Positions 36,029 through 45,182 are shown, counted from the first letter of the stretch. The stretch: DNA of 64,000 nt from Floccifex porci (GCF_009696175.1 NZ_VUMM01000001.1:124001-188000); one strand, 5' to 3'. Numbers and translations: made by a program. The notes: a model not told the origin generated them from the letters alone.

Positions 36029-37168
36029 ATGAAGTTTAATTTTCATGTAAGCCCAAACCTGAAAGGAAAACAGACTACACAAAAAATCATGAGAGATCTA
36101 ACGATTGGTTTACTGATTGTGTTTGCTGCTTCAGTTCTTTATTATGGAATGGTTTGGTCCTATCGTTATGCATTGCAATGCATACTGTTATTGCTTTCTT
36201 CCTTAGCAACAGTTTTTGTTTGTGAAGCTGTTTTTGCTAAAGTTATGAAGAAAGAGATTAAATCATATTTATTGAATTCTTTTGGATGGGTAACAGCTAT
36301 TATTTTAACATTAATGGTTCCTGTATCCACTCGTATCTACGCTTTGATCATCGCAACAGCATTCTGTATCGTTTTCGGAAAACTTCTTTTTGGAGGTTTT
36401 GGTCAGAATATTTTTAATCCAGCAGCTGTAGGTAGAGCCACTATATTTGCGGCTTTTGCAGGAATGACTACCAATCTTGTAACCAGTGCAACACCAACTG
36501 CTTTATTAGCAAGTTCTTATCACTGGCTTCCATCAACGGCTGTTGCACTGGATGCTTTCTTGAGTGAATTTGGTGGTTTTACCGGACTGGCACTTGGTTT
36601 GTATCCAGGGGCATTAGGGGAAACATTTACTATTTTAATTCTGATAGTTGGAATTTTTCTGATTATAAGAGATGTCATTGACTGGCGTATTCCGGTTGTC
36701 TATTTAGGTACAATTATTGTAATGAGTGCATGCATAGCTTTATTTGCGGGATTGGATTCTTATCATGGAATTCCATCTGTAATCTGGTATCCACTGCTGC
36801 ACCTATTAACAGGAGGAGTGGTATTTGGAGCTGTATTTATGCTTACTGATCCAGTTACATCTCCTACAAGTGCTTCTGGTCGTACTTTATTTGCGATGGG
36901 TGCTGCCATTCTGACTGTTCTGATTCGTGTAAAAGCCAATTTGCCAGAAGGATGTTTATATTCAATTTTATTAATGAATATGTTTACTCCTCTGATTGAA
37001 TCTGTACTGGATGGAAAACAGTTGGAAGTAAAGAAAAAAGCAATAAAAGGTTTTATCTGTTTTGCTTTAATTGGTTTAGCTATATCTGTTTTTGCAGCGA
37101 CTTCCATTGAACCGGTTTCTGAAAAGCCAGCTGCTAAAAATCTAATTATACAGGAGGAATGCTTATGA
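36029..37168 (+). CDS. rnfD: Rnf electron transport complex subunit D
   Basis: Polytopic membrane subunit carrying covalently bound FMN. Eight to nine hydrophobic segments are evident. The flavinylation site is in FMLTDPVTSPTSASGRTLF (Thr in SPTS). 379 aa including a cytoplasmic C-terminal tail. GGAGG upstream; the stop codon overlaps the rnfG start (ATGA). ApbE, encoded divergently upstream of the operon, is the likely flavin transferase. Confidence 0.94.
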   Translation: MKFNFHVSPNLKGKQTTQKIMRDLTIGLLIVFAASVLYYGMVWSYRYALQCILLLLSSLATVFVCEAVFAKVMKKEIKSYLLNSFGWVTAIILTLMVPVSTRIYALIIATAFCIVFGKLLFGGFGQNIFNPAAVGRATIFAAFAGMTTNLVTSATPTALLASSYHWLPSTAVALDAFLSEFGGFTGLALGLYPGALGETFTILILIVGIFLIIRDVIDWRIPVVYLGTIIVMSACIALFAGLDSYHGIPSVIWYPLLHLLTGGVVFGAVFMLTDPVTSPTSASGRTLFAMGAAILTVLIRVKANLPEGCLYSILLMNMFTPLIESVLDGKQLEVKKKAIKGFICFALIGLAISVFAATSIEPVSEKPAAKNLIIQEECL

Positions 37169-37671
37169 AAAAGGCACTTCAATTAGGTTTGTTTTTAGCA
37201 ATCGTTTCTGCCATTGCTGGAGGTGCTTTATCTTACGTAAATGGAATCACATCTCCAATCATTGAAGAAAATAATTTAGCAATTGAAAAAGCCACTTTGC
37301 TTGAAATGTATCCGGAAGCAAATGAAGATGATTTTGAACTGGTGGAAGGTGTAAGTTCTAAAACAATACAGAAAGTATATAAATATAATGATTTTTATAT
37401 TTTTAATATGAAAGTATCTGGATATAAAGATGGAACGACTTATTTGGTTTCTATAGATTCACAAACAGAAGTGATTGATAAATACCAGGCATTGTCAAAT
37501 GGAGATACAAAAGGTTTAGGATCTCAGGTCATGGATGAACCATTTAAAGAATCACTGGAAGGAAAATCAGCTTCTGGTGAATTAGATACGATCAGTGGTG
37601 CAACGGTTTCCAGTACACCTGTTATAGAAGGTATACATGAAGCTGACCAAGTATTAAAGGATATGAAATAG
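37165..37671 (+). CDS. rnfG: Rnf electron transport complex subunit G
   Basis: FMN-bearing periplasm-side subunit with one N-terminal membrane anchor (ALQLGLFLAIVSAIAGGALSY). The FMN-binding motif TISGATVSS near residue 148 provides the Thr modified by ApbE. 168 aa from the ATG at 37165, which has AGGAGG at good spacing; an ATG two codons upstream overlaps the SD. Confidence 0.93.
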   Translation: MKKALQLGLFLAIVSAIAGGALSYVNGITSPIIEENNLAIEKATLLEMYPEANEDDFELVEGVSSKTIQKVYKYNDFYIFNMKVSGYKDGTTYLVSIDSQTEVIDKYQALSNGDTKGLGSQVMDEPFKESLEGKSASGELDTISGATVSSTPVIEGIHEADQVLKDMK

Positions 37672-37682
37672 GAGGTGTTTTT

Positions 37683-38405
37683 ATGAATCGCTGGAAGAAT
37701 TTTAAAGCAGGTTTAATTAAAGACAATCCTGTATTTTCTCTGTACTTAGGAATCTGTTCTACATTGGCTATTACAACAACTGTAAATAATGCCATAGGAA
37801 TGGGAGCGGCTGTTATTATGGTTTTGATTCTATCAAATGTGATCATTTCCTGCATTCGAAAAATCACACCAGATGAAATCCGTATCCCGGTATATATTGT
37901 GATTATTGCATCACTTGTTACGATCATTCAAATGCTGATTCAGGCATTTGCACCTTCATTAAATGACAGTTTAGGTGTATTTATCCCATTGATTGTCGTA
38001 AACTGTATTATTTTAGGACGTGCAGAAGCCTTTGCCAGTAAAAATAACGTACTGGATTCAGCTATTGATGGATTAGGAATGGGTTTAGGATACACTCTGG
38101 CCGTTGTTGTGATGTCATTTCTTCGCGAATTATTGGCAACAGGAGGATGTACTATTACAAATCCATTTAATGTATCCCAGGTACTATTCAGTTTCAGTAT
38201 TATACCTGAAGAATATACAATCAGCATGTTTGGCTCTTCTGTAGGTGCCTTTGTGACATTTGCAATTTTAGCGGCTGTAGTTGCTTTGATGAAAAATAAA
38301 GAAGCCGATCACATTGCTTTAGAGGAAAAAGAAGCAAAGAAAAAGGAAATGGAAGCTAAAAAAGCAGCAGCTTTAGAAGCTAAGAAAGGAGCAAAAGCTG
38401 TATGA
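37683..38405 (+). CDS. rnfE: Rnf electron transport complex subunit E
   Basis: Integral membrane subunit homologous to RnfA, with about six transmembrane helices. Family motifs: NPVFSLYLGICSTLAITTTV and VNCIILGRAEAFASKN. The C-terminus ends in an unusual Lys/Glu/Ala-rich tail (about 30 aa, predicted helical). 240 aa. Overlaps rnfA by 4 nt. Confidence 0.93.
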   Translation: MNRWKNFKAGLIKDNPVFSLYLGICSTLAITTTVNNAIGMGAAVIMVLILSNVIISCIRKITPDEIRIPVYIVIIASLVTIIQMLIQAFAPSLNDSLGVFIPLIVVNCIILGRAEAFASKNNVLDSAIDGLGMGLGYTLAVVVMSFLRELLATGGCTITNPFNVSQVLFSFSIIPEEYTISMFGSSVGAFVTFAILAAVVALMKNKEADHIALEEKEAKKKEMEAKKAAALEAKKGAKAV

Positions 38406-38980
38406 TTCGTGAATTATGTACTTTACTGGTTACAAGTGTACTGATCAATAATGCAATCTTAAATCAGTTTTTAGGTATGTGCCCATTTATGGGAGTTTCT
38501 AAGAAAAGAAACTCTGCACTGGGTATGGGAGTTGCTGTTGTATTTGTCATTGTGGTAGCTTCCATTGTTACGTATGCTCTATATTATCTGGTTTTAGTTC
38601 CTCTTCATATCGAATATATGAAACTGATTACTTTTATTCTTGTGATTGCATCATTAGTGCAATTGTGTGAAATGTTTATTAAGAAAACAAGTCCATCTTT
38701 ATATAAATCATTAGGTGTATACCTTCCTTTGATCACAACAAACTGCGTTGTATTGAATTGTTGTCTGGCAAATATATCAAATGGATATGGAATTGCCCAG
38801 ATGCTGGTTTATTCAATTGGTACACCATTGGGATTTGCTCTGGTTCTTTATATTTTCTCCAGCATTCGAGAAAGACTGGAAACAAGTGAAGTTCCTCGAT
38901 CCTTTCTGGGAAATCCAATTGCTTTGATCGTTGCTGCCATTATGGCGATGGCTTTTAGTGGTCTTGCAGGAATTGTTTAA
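38402..38980 (+). CDS. rnfA: Rnf electron transport complex subunit A
   Basis: Membrane subunit forming, with RnfE, the inverted-topology core of the complex. Six hydrophobic helices; motifs NNAILNQFLGMCPFMGVSKK and TTNCVVLNCCLANI contain the Cys residues that ligate the intramembrane Fe-S centre in related complexes. 192 aa. Starts at an ATGA overlap with rnfE and ends one base into the next ORF. Confidence 0.95.
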   Translation: MIRELCTLLVTSVLINNAILNQFLGMCPFMGVSKKRNSALGMGVAVVFVIVVASIVTYALYYLVLVPLHIEYMKLITFILVIASLVQLCEMFIKKTSPSLYKSLGVYLPLITTNCVVLNCCLANISNGYGIAQMLVYSIGTPLGFALVLYIFSSIRERLETSEVPRSFLGNPIALIVAAIMAMAFSGLAGIV

Positions 38981-39168
38981 TGAAAACGATACTGGCAATA
39001 TTATTTTTTCTGGTAATGGTCTCTCTATATATTGTATTATATCTAATGAATAAAAGAACTCCTTTACCAGAAGGATGCGAAAATTTAAAAGCAGATTGTG
39101 AAGGTTGTCATGATTATTCATGTACGAATAATCCGGCACATTATAGAAAGAAGGAAACAGACCAATGA
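38980..39168 (+). CDS. Small membrane-anchored Cys-rich protein in the rnf operon
   Basis: Not recognised as a named Rnf subunit. 62 aa: one hydrophobic helix (about residues 4-23) and a short soluble tail with four Cys (C33, C40, C43, C48) plus a His in CENLKADCEGCHDYSC. The spacing could hold an Fe-S cluster or zinc. It starts at the rnfA stop codon and overlaps rnfB by 4 nt, so it is made with the complex. FeoB-associated Cys-rich proteins look superficially similar. Possible accessory or electron-carrying subunit; inference only. Confidence 0.8.
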   Translation: MKTILAILFFLVMVSLYIVLYLMNKRTPLPEGCENLKADCEGCHDYSCTNNPAHYRKKETDQ

Positions 39169-39470
39169 TTTATGCGATAATTGTTATGTTGGGATTGGGG
39201 GCTCTTTTAGGAGTCGGTTTAGGAATTGCAGATAAATTCTTAAAAGTGGAAGCCGATCCTCGAGTAGAAAAAGTATCTGCACTTTTACCAAATTATAATT
39301 GTGGTGGATGTGGATATGCAGGATGTTCTTCTTTAGCACAGGCAATGGTAGATAAAGAAGTTTCAACTTTTTTATGTAAACCATGCAAGGCTGATAAAAA
39401 ACAGGAAATTATCGATTATCTGGCCAGTACACCTGGTCCAGATGGTACTACAGTGAATATAAAAGGATAA
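39165..39470 (+). CDS. rnfB: Truncated-form RnfB (Fe-S domain only)
   Basis: RnfB normally receives electrons from ferredoxin through several [4Fe-4S] clusters and is about 270-330 aa. Here only 101 aa exist: an N-terminal membrane helix (AIIVMLGLGALLGVGLGIA) and the first Fe-S domain with Cys 46, 49, 54 and 71 in CGGCGYAGC...C. The ferredoxin-like C-terminal clusters are absent, and no continuation is found before the terminator at 39482. The gene is therefore naturally short or 3'-deleted. Last gene of the operon. Confidence 0.82.
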   Translation: MIYAIIVMLGLGALLGVGLGIADKFLKVEADPRVEKVSALLPNYNCGGCGYAGCSSLAQAMVDKEVSTFLCKPCKADKKQEIIDYLASTPGPDGTTVNIKG

Positions 39471-39481
39471 TAAATGCAAAG

Positions 39482-39516
39482 GCGCATGAAAATAAAAAGT
39501 TTTCATGTGCTTTTTT
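39482..39516 (+). terminator. rnf operon terminator
   Basis: GCGCATGAAAA / TTTTCATGTGC hairpin (one G-U pair) followed by six T residues. Confidence 0.82.
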
Positions 39517-39542
39517 ATAATAATGAAAATTAATTTCATTTA

Positions 39543-39571
39543 TTGAAAGGTTTTCAAGATTTATGTATAAT
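39543..39571 (+). promoter_or_regulatory. opp operon promoter
   Basis: TTGAAA (39543-39548), 17-bp spacer, TATAAT (39566-39571). The region overlaps the small repeat TTGAAA...TTTTCAA. Confidence 0.75.
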
Positions 39572-39604
39572 AAAGTATATTATTACTGAGAGGATGTGAA
39601 TGAA

Positions 39605-40522
39605 GTGTTTAAATACATTGTAAAGCGTGTGCTTATTGGATTTATAACTCTTTTTATTTTGGCAACAGCTACATTTTTCTTAATGAAAATTACACCTGGT
39701 TCGCCATTCAGTGCTGAAAAGTATAAAAGTCCAGAAGCACTTGCAGCAGCTAAAGCAAAATATAATCTGGATAAGCCAATTATGGAACAGTATGTCCTTT
39801 ATATGAGTGATTTAGCTCATGGAGATTTGGGTGAAAGTATGGTTCACCAGGGGAATACTGTCTGGTATTATATTAAACATGGTTTCCCAGTTACAGCTCG
39901 TTTAGGAGTGGTAGCCTTTATACTATCTGTTTTTGGAGGAATATCTCTTGGCGCGGCCGCTGCATTATCTAAGAAAAAATGGATCAATAATTTATGTATG
40001 ATCGTAGCGACTATTGGGGTCAGTGTTCCATCTTTTCTAATTGCCATGTTACTGATTATTGTATTTGGAGTTGAATTAAAATGGCTTCCATTTGTTGGTT
40101 TAACAAAACCTGCCAATTATATTTTACCAGCCATTTCCTTATCGTTATATCCAATTGCGATGATTGCACGATTGACAAGAAGTTCACTTTTGGAAGTTAT
40201 GAAACAGGATTATATAATTTTAGCTCGATCAAAAGGAACTCCATATAAAAAAGTAGTAATTAAGCATGCCTTGAAAAATGCAATGCTTCCAGTTATTACA
40301 TATTGTGGGCCTATGTTTGCTTTCTTATTAACAGGTTCATTTGTTATTGAAAATGCATTCTCTATTCCTGGAATCGGAAAGACATTCATTACCTGTGTTA
40401 CAGACCGTGACTATACAGTCATAATGGGTGTTACCATTTTCTTAGGAATTATCATTATTACATTTAACTTATTATCCGATATTTTGTCGGCAATGATCGA
40501 TCCGCGTATTAAATTGAAGTAA
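39605..40522 (+). CDS. oppB: Oligopeptide ABC transporter permease OppB
   Basis: First permease subunit of a peptide importer. N-terminal FKYIVKRVLIGFITLFILA is typical; the EAA loop for contact with the ATPases is around YIILARSKGTPYKKVVIKHALKNAML. Six membrane helices expected. About 305 aa from the GTG at 39605, placed about 10 nt after GAGAGGA; a GTG three codons upstream sits too near the SD. First gene of oppBCDFA. Confidence 0.92.
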   Translation: MFKYIVKRVLIGFITLFILATATFFLMKITPGSPFSAEKYKSPEALAAAKAKYNLDKPIMEQYVLYMSDLAHGDLGESMVHQGNTVWYYIKHGFPVTARLGVVAFILSVFGGISLGAAAALSKKKWINNLCMIVATIGVSVPSFLIAMLLIIVFGVELKWLPFVGLTKPANYILPAISLSLYPIAMIARLTRSSLLEVMKQDYIILARSKGTPYKKVVIKHALKNAMLPVITYCGPMFAFLLTGSFVIENAFSIPGIGKTFITCVTDRDYTVIMGVTIFLGIIIITFNLLSDILSAMIDPRIKLK

Positions 40523-40534
40523 GGAGGGAACAGA

Positions 40535-41464
40535 ATGGAAGAGAATAAAAATTTTGAAATAACTCCTGATTTATTTGAACGTCTGGATGATTCAGATAAA
40601 AATGCAGAAAAAATTGCTTATGAAAGTAAAACTTATTTTCAGGATGCATGGTCAAGATTTAAACAGAATAAGCTGGCCTTAGCGGGTCTGTGTTTTCTGG
40701 CCATTATGGTTGTCTGCTGTATCGTAATTCCAATGGTTTCACCATATTCTTATGATGCACAGAATATGGCCGTTGCCAGTCAGAATCCTACATTAGCTCA
40801 TCCAATGGGAACTGACCGATTTGGTCGTGATATTCTGGTACGTGTAATGTGTGGTGGGCGTATTTCTTTGAGCGTTGGTGTAATTGCTGCCCTTATCGCA
40901 TTGGTAGTTGGAGTTATTTACGGTGGTATTTCTGGTTATGTTGGTGGAAAAGTGGATATGGTCATGATGCGTATTGTTGACTGTATGTATTCCATTCCGG
41001 ATACTTTATATGTAATTTTAATTGTTGTTGTATTTGAACCAAGTATGTTCTCAATTTTGCTGGGTATTTCTATTTCTAGCTGGATGGGAATGTCCCGACA
41101 GGTTCGTGCTCAGGTATTAACTTTAAAAGAGCAGGAATTCTCACTGGCGGCTTTTGTATTAGGTGCCAGTCCAAAGAGAATTTTATTTAAGCATTTAATC
41201 ATAAATTCAATGGGACCTATCATTGTTCAGTTTACTATGCTGGTACCAGCGGCAATCTTCTCTGAAGCAACATTGGGATATTTAGGAATTGGATTAAGTG
41301 TTCCTCAGGCTTCCTGGGGTACATTGGCTAACGATGCTAAAGGTTTAGTAGCGACACGTCCTCTTGAATGTATGTGGCCTATTTTAGCCATTTGTTTGAC
41401 TATGTTAGCATTGAATTTTATTGGTGATGGACTAGGGGATGCCTTAGATCCTAAAAAGAAATAG
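40535..41464 (+). CDS. oppC: Oligopeptide ABC transporter permease OppC
   Basis: Second permease subunit, with a cytoplasmic N-terminus of about 45 aa, then FKQNKLALAGLCFLAIMVVC and HPMGTDRFGRDILVRVMCGG, both diagnostic of OppC/DppC. EAA loop around LAAFVLGASPKRILFKHLIIN. 309 aa. AGGAGGG upstream of the ATG and 12 bp after oppB. Confidence 0.93.
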   Translation: MEENKNFEITPDLFERLDDSDKNAEKIAYESKTYFQDAWSRFKQNKLALAGLCFLAIMVVCCIVIPMVSPYSYDAQNMAVASQNPTLAHPMGTDRFGRDILVRVMCGGRISLSVGVIAALIALVVGVIYGGISGYVGGKVDMVMMRIVDCMYSIPDTLYVILIVVVFEPSMFSILLGISISSWMGMSRQVRAQVLTLKEQEFSLAAFVLGASPKRILFKHLIINSMGPIIVQFTMLVPAAIFSEATLGYLGIGLSVPQASWGTLANDAKGLVATRPLECMWPILAICLTMLALNFIGDGLGDALDPKKK

Positions 41465-41477
41465 GAGGTTTTGAATT

Positions 41478-42482
41478 ATGGCTATGTTAGAAGTAAATCA
41501 TTTATCCACTGAATTCAAAACGGAAAACGGAGCGGTAAAAGCGGTTCGTGATGTTTCTTTTAAAGTTGAAAAAGGTGAAGTATTGGGTATTGTAGGTGAA
41601 TCTGGTTCTGGTAAGAGTCAAACGATGTTTTCCATTATGGGTCTGTTAAGTGGTAATGGTGAAGTTACAGAAGGAGACATAAAAATTGATGGTAAAGATA
41701 TTTCTCCTAAAAATTACAGTCCAAAGGATTATGAAAGTTTAATGTCTTCCATTCGTGGAAATGACATGGCTATGATTTTCCAGGATCCAATGACATTTTT
41801 AAATCCAGTATTAAAAATTGGTACGCAATTAATCGAACCTATTTTAAATCATAATGATGTTTCAAAACAGGAAGCGGAAGCTCGTGCTATTGAATTGATG
41901 AGAAAAGTAGGAATTCCTTCCCCAGAAACTCGTTTAAATCAATATCCATTTGAATTTTCAGGTGGTATGAGACAACGTATTATTATTGCGATTGCCTTAG
42001 CATGCAATCCTAAAATCATTATTGCCGATGAACCAACAACGGCTCTGGATGTTACCATTCAGGCACAGGTTTTGGATCTGATTGCACATTTAAAAGATGA
42101 AATTGATTCCGGTATTATTATGATTACACATGACTTAGGTGTTGTTGCCAGTATCTGTGATCGTATTAATATTATGTATGGTGGTAAGGTTGTAGAAAGT
42201 GGAACAGCTGATGAAATTTTTTACGATCCAAAACATCCATATACAATTGGATTGTTGTCTTGTATTTCAAATCCAGAAGAAAAAGAAAAGAAAGAGCTGC
42301 ATCCAATCCCTGGATCTCCTCCTGATTTGTTAAATATAGAAAATTATTGCCCATTTGCGGATCGTTGCGAAAAAGCAATGAAAATCTGCAAAATGAGAAT
42401 GCCAGAAGAAAAACAATATTCTAACACACATACTTGTTCCTGCTGGTTGTCTCATCCACTTGCACAAGGGAAGGGAGAATAA
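41478..42482 (+). CDS. oppD: Oligopeptide ABC transporter ATPase OppD
   Basis: ATP-binding subunit. Walker A GESGSGKSQ, Q-loop MIFQDPMTFLNP, signature FSGGMRQRI, Walker B IIADEPTTALD, H-loop MITHDLG. The C-terminal oligopeptide/dipeptide extension has Cys residues (YCPFADRCEKAMKIC, THTC) matching the Fe-S-like motif of OppD/DppD. 334 aa. GGAGG upstream. Confidence 0.95.
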   Translation: MAMLEVNHLSTEFKTENGAVKAVRDVSFKVEKGEVLGIVGESGSGKSQTMFSIMGLLSGNGEVTEGDIKIDGKDISPKNYSPKDYESLMSSIRGNDMAMIFQDPMTFLNPVLKIGTQLIEPILNHNDVSKQEAEARAIELMRKVGIPSPETRLNQYPFEFSGGMRQRIIIAIALACNPKIIIADEPTTALDVTIQAQVLDLIAHLKDEIDSGIIMITHDLGVVASICDRINIMYGGKVVESGTADEIFYDPKHPYTIGLLSCISNPEEKEKKELHPIPGSPPDLLNIENYCPFADRCEKAMKICKMRMPEEKQYSNTHTCSCWLSHPLAQGKGE

Positions 42483-42484
42483 TT

Positions 42485-43453
42485 ATGCCAAAACCAATAT
42501 TAGAAATTAAAGATTTAAAAGTATATTTTGGAGGTGGAGGTTTTATTAAAAAAGCTCCTCTTGTAAAAGCCGTTGACGGATTAAATTTAACCGTTTACGA
42601 AAATGAAACTTTTGGTCTTGTTGGGGAATCTGGATGTGGAAAGTCTACAACAGGACGTGCAATTGTAAAAATCAATAAAATTACTGATGGTCATATTTAT
42701 TATAATGGGGTGGATATTGATACGATTAAAGGTGATCAGTTGAAACAGTTTAAACAGGATGTTCAAATGATCTTCCAGGATCCATATGCTTCATTAAATC
42801 CACGTATGACTGTAGGAGAAATTATACGTGAACCAATGGATATTCATAACATTGGTACAAAAGAAGAAAGAGAAGCTCGTGTTCGTGAGCTATTAGAAAT
42901 AGTTGGATTGAAACCGGATCATATCCGTAGATATCCACATGAGTTCTCTGGAGGACAAAGACAACGTATAGGAATTGCCCGTACATTGGCTTTAAATCCT
43001 AAATTTATTGTTTGCGACGAACCAATCTCGGCTCTTGATGTTTCCATTCAGGCACAGGTTATTAACTTATTAGAGGAACTTCAAAAAGAGATGGGAATTT
43101 CTTATCTATTCATTGCTCACGATTTAAGTATGGTTAAACATATTTCAGATCGAATCGGGGTAATGTATTTAGGAAATTTAGTCGAAGTTGGGGATGCAGA
43201 ACTTCTTTATCGTCAACCTATGCATCCTTATACACAAGCGTTGTTATCATCTGTTCCTATTCCAGATCCAAAAACAGCGCGTGAAAGACAAAGAATCGTT
43301 CTTGAAGGAGAACTTCCGAGTCCAATTAATCCACCTTCAGGATGCGTATTTAGAACACGTTGTCCTAAAGTGATGGATCGATGTGCATCTGAAAAACCTG
43401 CTATGAGAAAAGTAGGAGATCGTCAGGTAGCATGTCATTTATTTGACGAGTAA
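42485..43453 (+). CDS. oppF: Oligopeptide ABC transporter ATPase OppF
   Basis: Second ATP-binding subunit. Walker A GESGCGKSTTGR, MIFQDPYASLNPR, signature FSGGQRQRI, Walker B FIVCDEPISALD, and a C-terminal Cys region (SGCVFRTRCPKVMDRC). About 322 aa from the ATG at 42485, two bases after the oppD stop codon with AGGGAGAA upstream. Confidence 0.95.
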   Translation: MPKPILEIKDLKVYFGGGGFIKKAPLVKAVDGLNLTVYENETFGLVGESGCGKSTTGRAIVKINKITDGHIYYNGVDIDTIKGDQLKQFKQDVQMIFQDPYASLNPRMTVGEIIREPMDIHNIGTKEEREARVRELLEIVGLKPDHIRRYPHEFSGGQRQRIGIARTLALNPKFIVCDEPISALDVSIQAQVINLLEELQKEMGISYLFIAHDLSMVKHISDRIGVMYLGNLVEVGDAELLYRQPMHPYTQALLSSVPIPDPKTARERQRIVLEGELPSPINPPSGCVFRTRCPKVMDRCASEKPAMRKVGDRQVACHLFDE

Positions 43454-43469
43454 AAAAGGAGAAAAGAAA

Positions 43470-45107
43470 ATGAAAAAAGTATTAACTGGTGCAGTTAGTT
43501 TTGCGATGGCTGCAACAATGTTAGCTGGTTGTGGGGGTTCAGATTCTGGTTCTGATACTCTACGTGTAGGTGTTGGTGGGGATATCAATACATTAGACCC
43601 TGCAAAAGTAGATGCTTCTATCGATGCCAATATCTTAAATTCAATGTATGATGGATTGTATAAATTGGATAAAAATGGGAATACAGTTCCTGTATTAGCT
43701 GAAGATTTACCAGAAGTAAGTGAAGATGGATTAACTTATACAATCAAATTTACAGAAGATGCAAAATGGTCTGATGGTGAAGACTTAACAGCGGATGATT
43801 TCATCTACGCTTGGAAACGTGCGTCTGCATTAGGTACTGCAAATGCTTACTATTCAATGTTTATCACTAAATACATCGCAGGTGCCATCGATGGTTCTAC
43901 AGATCCAGATGCGTTCAACAAAATGACTGATTTTGGTGCGGTAGCATTAGATGACCACACAATTCAAATCACATTAAAAGAAAAAGTTCCTTACTTTACA
44001 TCTGTATTAGTAAGTAATGTTTTCTATCCTGTACGTGAAGATGTTGTTGGTGAAAATCCACTAGATGATTCTTGGGCTAAAGGTACAGATTATCCTGTAG
44101 ATGGTGCATTTACTGCTACTTCTGTTGATTATGCAGCTGGTGTAACATTAACTAAGAATGAAAATTACTATTTAGTAGATGAAATAAAATTAAATTCTAT
44201 TGAATACACAGTTATGTCTGATCAGGATTCTGAAGTTTCTGCTTTCCAATCAGATCAATTGGATTTTGCGACTTCTTGTAACCCTGAAACAATTTATGCA
44301 TCTGATGAATTAAAAGAACAAGTTTATATCATCGATCCATTTGTATGTAACTACTATATTTTATTAAACTGCGGAAATGAAAATGATGAATCTACTGAAG
44401 GATTAAAAGCATTAAAAGATGCAGATATCCGTCATGCGATTTCATGGGCTATTAACCGTGACGAAGTAGCACAAGCTTCTGGATACGGTGAAGCTGCTTA
44501 TCCTTTATATGGATATGTTCCAAGTGGTATTCCAGGTGCAACTGGTGACTTCCGTGAAGAAACTGGTGACGAAACTAAATACGATTTAGACGCTGCTAAG
44601 AAGATTATGGAAGACAAAGGTTATAGTGCAGATAACATGTTAACAATTGAATACAAATACAATGACACAGCTATGCACAAAAACATTGCCCAAGTATTAC
44701 AGGCTAACTTAAAAGAAATCTACATTAATTTGAAATGTACTTCTACAGAAAAATCTACATTCTTTGATGCTCGTGACAAAGGTGATGGAGAAATGTTCCG
44801 TCATGCTATGACAGCTGACTACTTCGATCCAATGACTTACTTAGAAATGTTATATGGTAAAGATACAGCTGGTAACTTAACAGACGATGCAACTTATGAA
44901 GGTATGATTGATGCTGCCAATGCGGAAGCTGATCCAGCTAAACGTTTGGAAAAATTAGGTGAAGCTGAAAGATATTTAGTTGAAGATCAGGCTTATATCG
45001 TACCATTAATTGGTTACTCTGAACCTTACTTAAAGAAGAGCAACTTAAAAGGAATTGTTTCTTCTCCTGAAGGACATTACGATTTATCTCGTGCTTATTT
45101 TGAATAA
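43470..45107 (+). CDS. oppA: Oligopeptide-binding lipoprotein OppA
   Basis: Extracellular solute-binding protein (SBP_bac_5). Lipoprotein signal MKKVLTGAVSFAMAATMLAG followed by the lipidated Cys21 and a Gly/Ser/Asp linker. Family features: TLDPAKVDASIDANIL, YTIKFTEDAKWSDGEDLTADDF and DIRHAISWAINRDEVA. About 545 aa. Codon choice is visibly more biased (C-ending codons such as TAC, AAC, TTC) than in neighbours, consistent with very high expression. The binding-protein gene is last in the operon. Confidence 0.95.
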   Translation: MKKVLTGAVSFAMAATMLAGCGGSDSGSDTLRVGVGGDINTLDPAKVDASIDANILNSMYDGLYKLDKNGNTVPVLAEDLPEVSEDGLTYTIKFTEDAKWSDGEDLTADDFIYAWKRASALGTANAYYSMFITKYIAGAIDGSTDPDAFNKMTDFGAVALDDHTIQITLKEKVPYFTSVLVSNVFYPVREDVVGENPLDDSWAKGTDYPVDGAFTATSVDYAAGVTLTKNENYYLVDEIKLNSIEYTVMSDQDSEVSAFQSDQLDFATSCNPETIYASDELKEQVYIIDPFVCNYYILLNCGNENDESTEGLKALKDADIRHAISWAINRDEVAQASGYGEAAYPLYGYVPSGIPGATGDFREETGDETKYDLDAAKKIMEDKGYSADNMLTIEYKYNDTAMHKNIAQVLQANLKEIYINLKCTSTEKSTFFDARDKGDGEMFRHAMTADYFDPMTYLEMLYGKDTAGNLTDDATYEGMIDAANAEADPAKRLEKLGEAERYLVEDQAYIVPLIGYSEPYLKKSNLKGIVSSPEGHYDLSRAYFE

Positions 45108-45131
45108 GTATTAAACAAATGAATAGGAATT

Positions 45132-45166
45132 AAGCTACTTTAGTGATACCATTAAGGTAGCTTTTT
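45132..45166 (+). terminator. opp operon terminator
   Basis: AAGCTACTTTA / TAAGGTAGCTT (one G-U pair) with TTTTT after it. Confidence 0.78.
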
Positions 45167-45182
45167 ATATAGGGAGGTATTT

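Noticed and set aside
36763-37182. 139-codon open frame on the minus strand opposite rnfD
   Set aside because: Antisense shadow of rnfD with no SD, no recognisable domain and composition that mirrors the complementary membrane helices.
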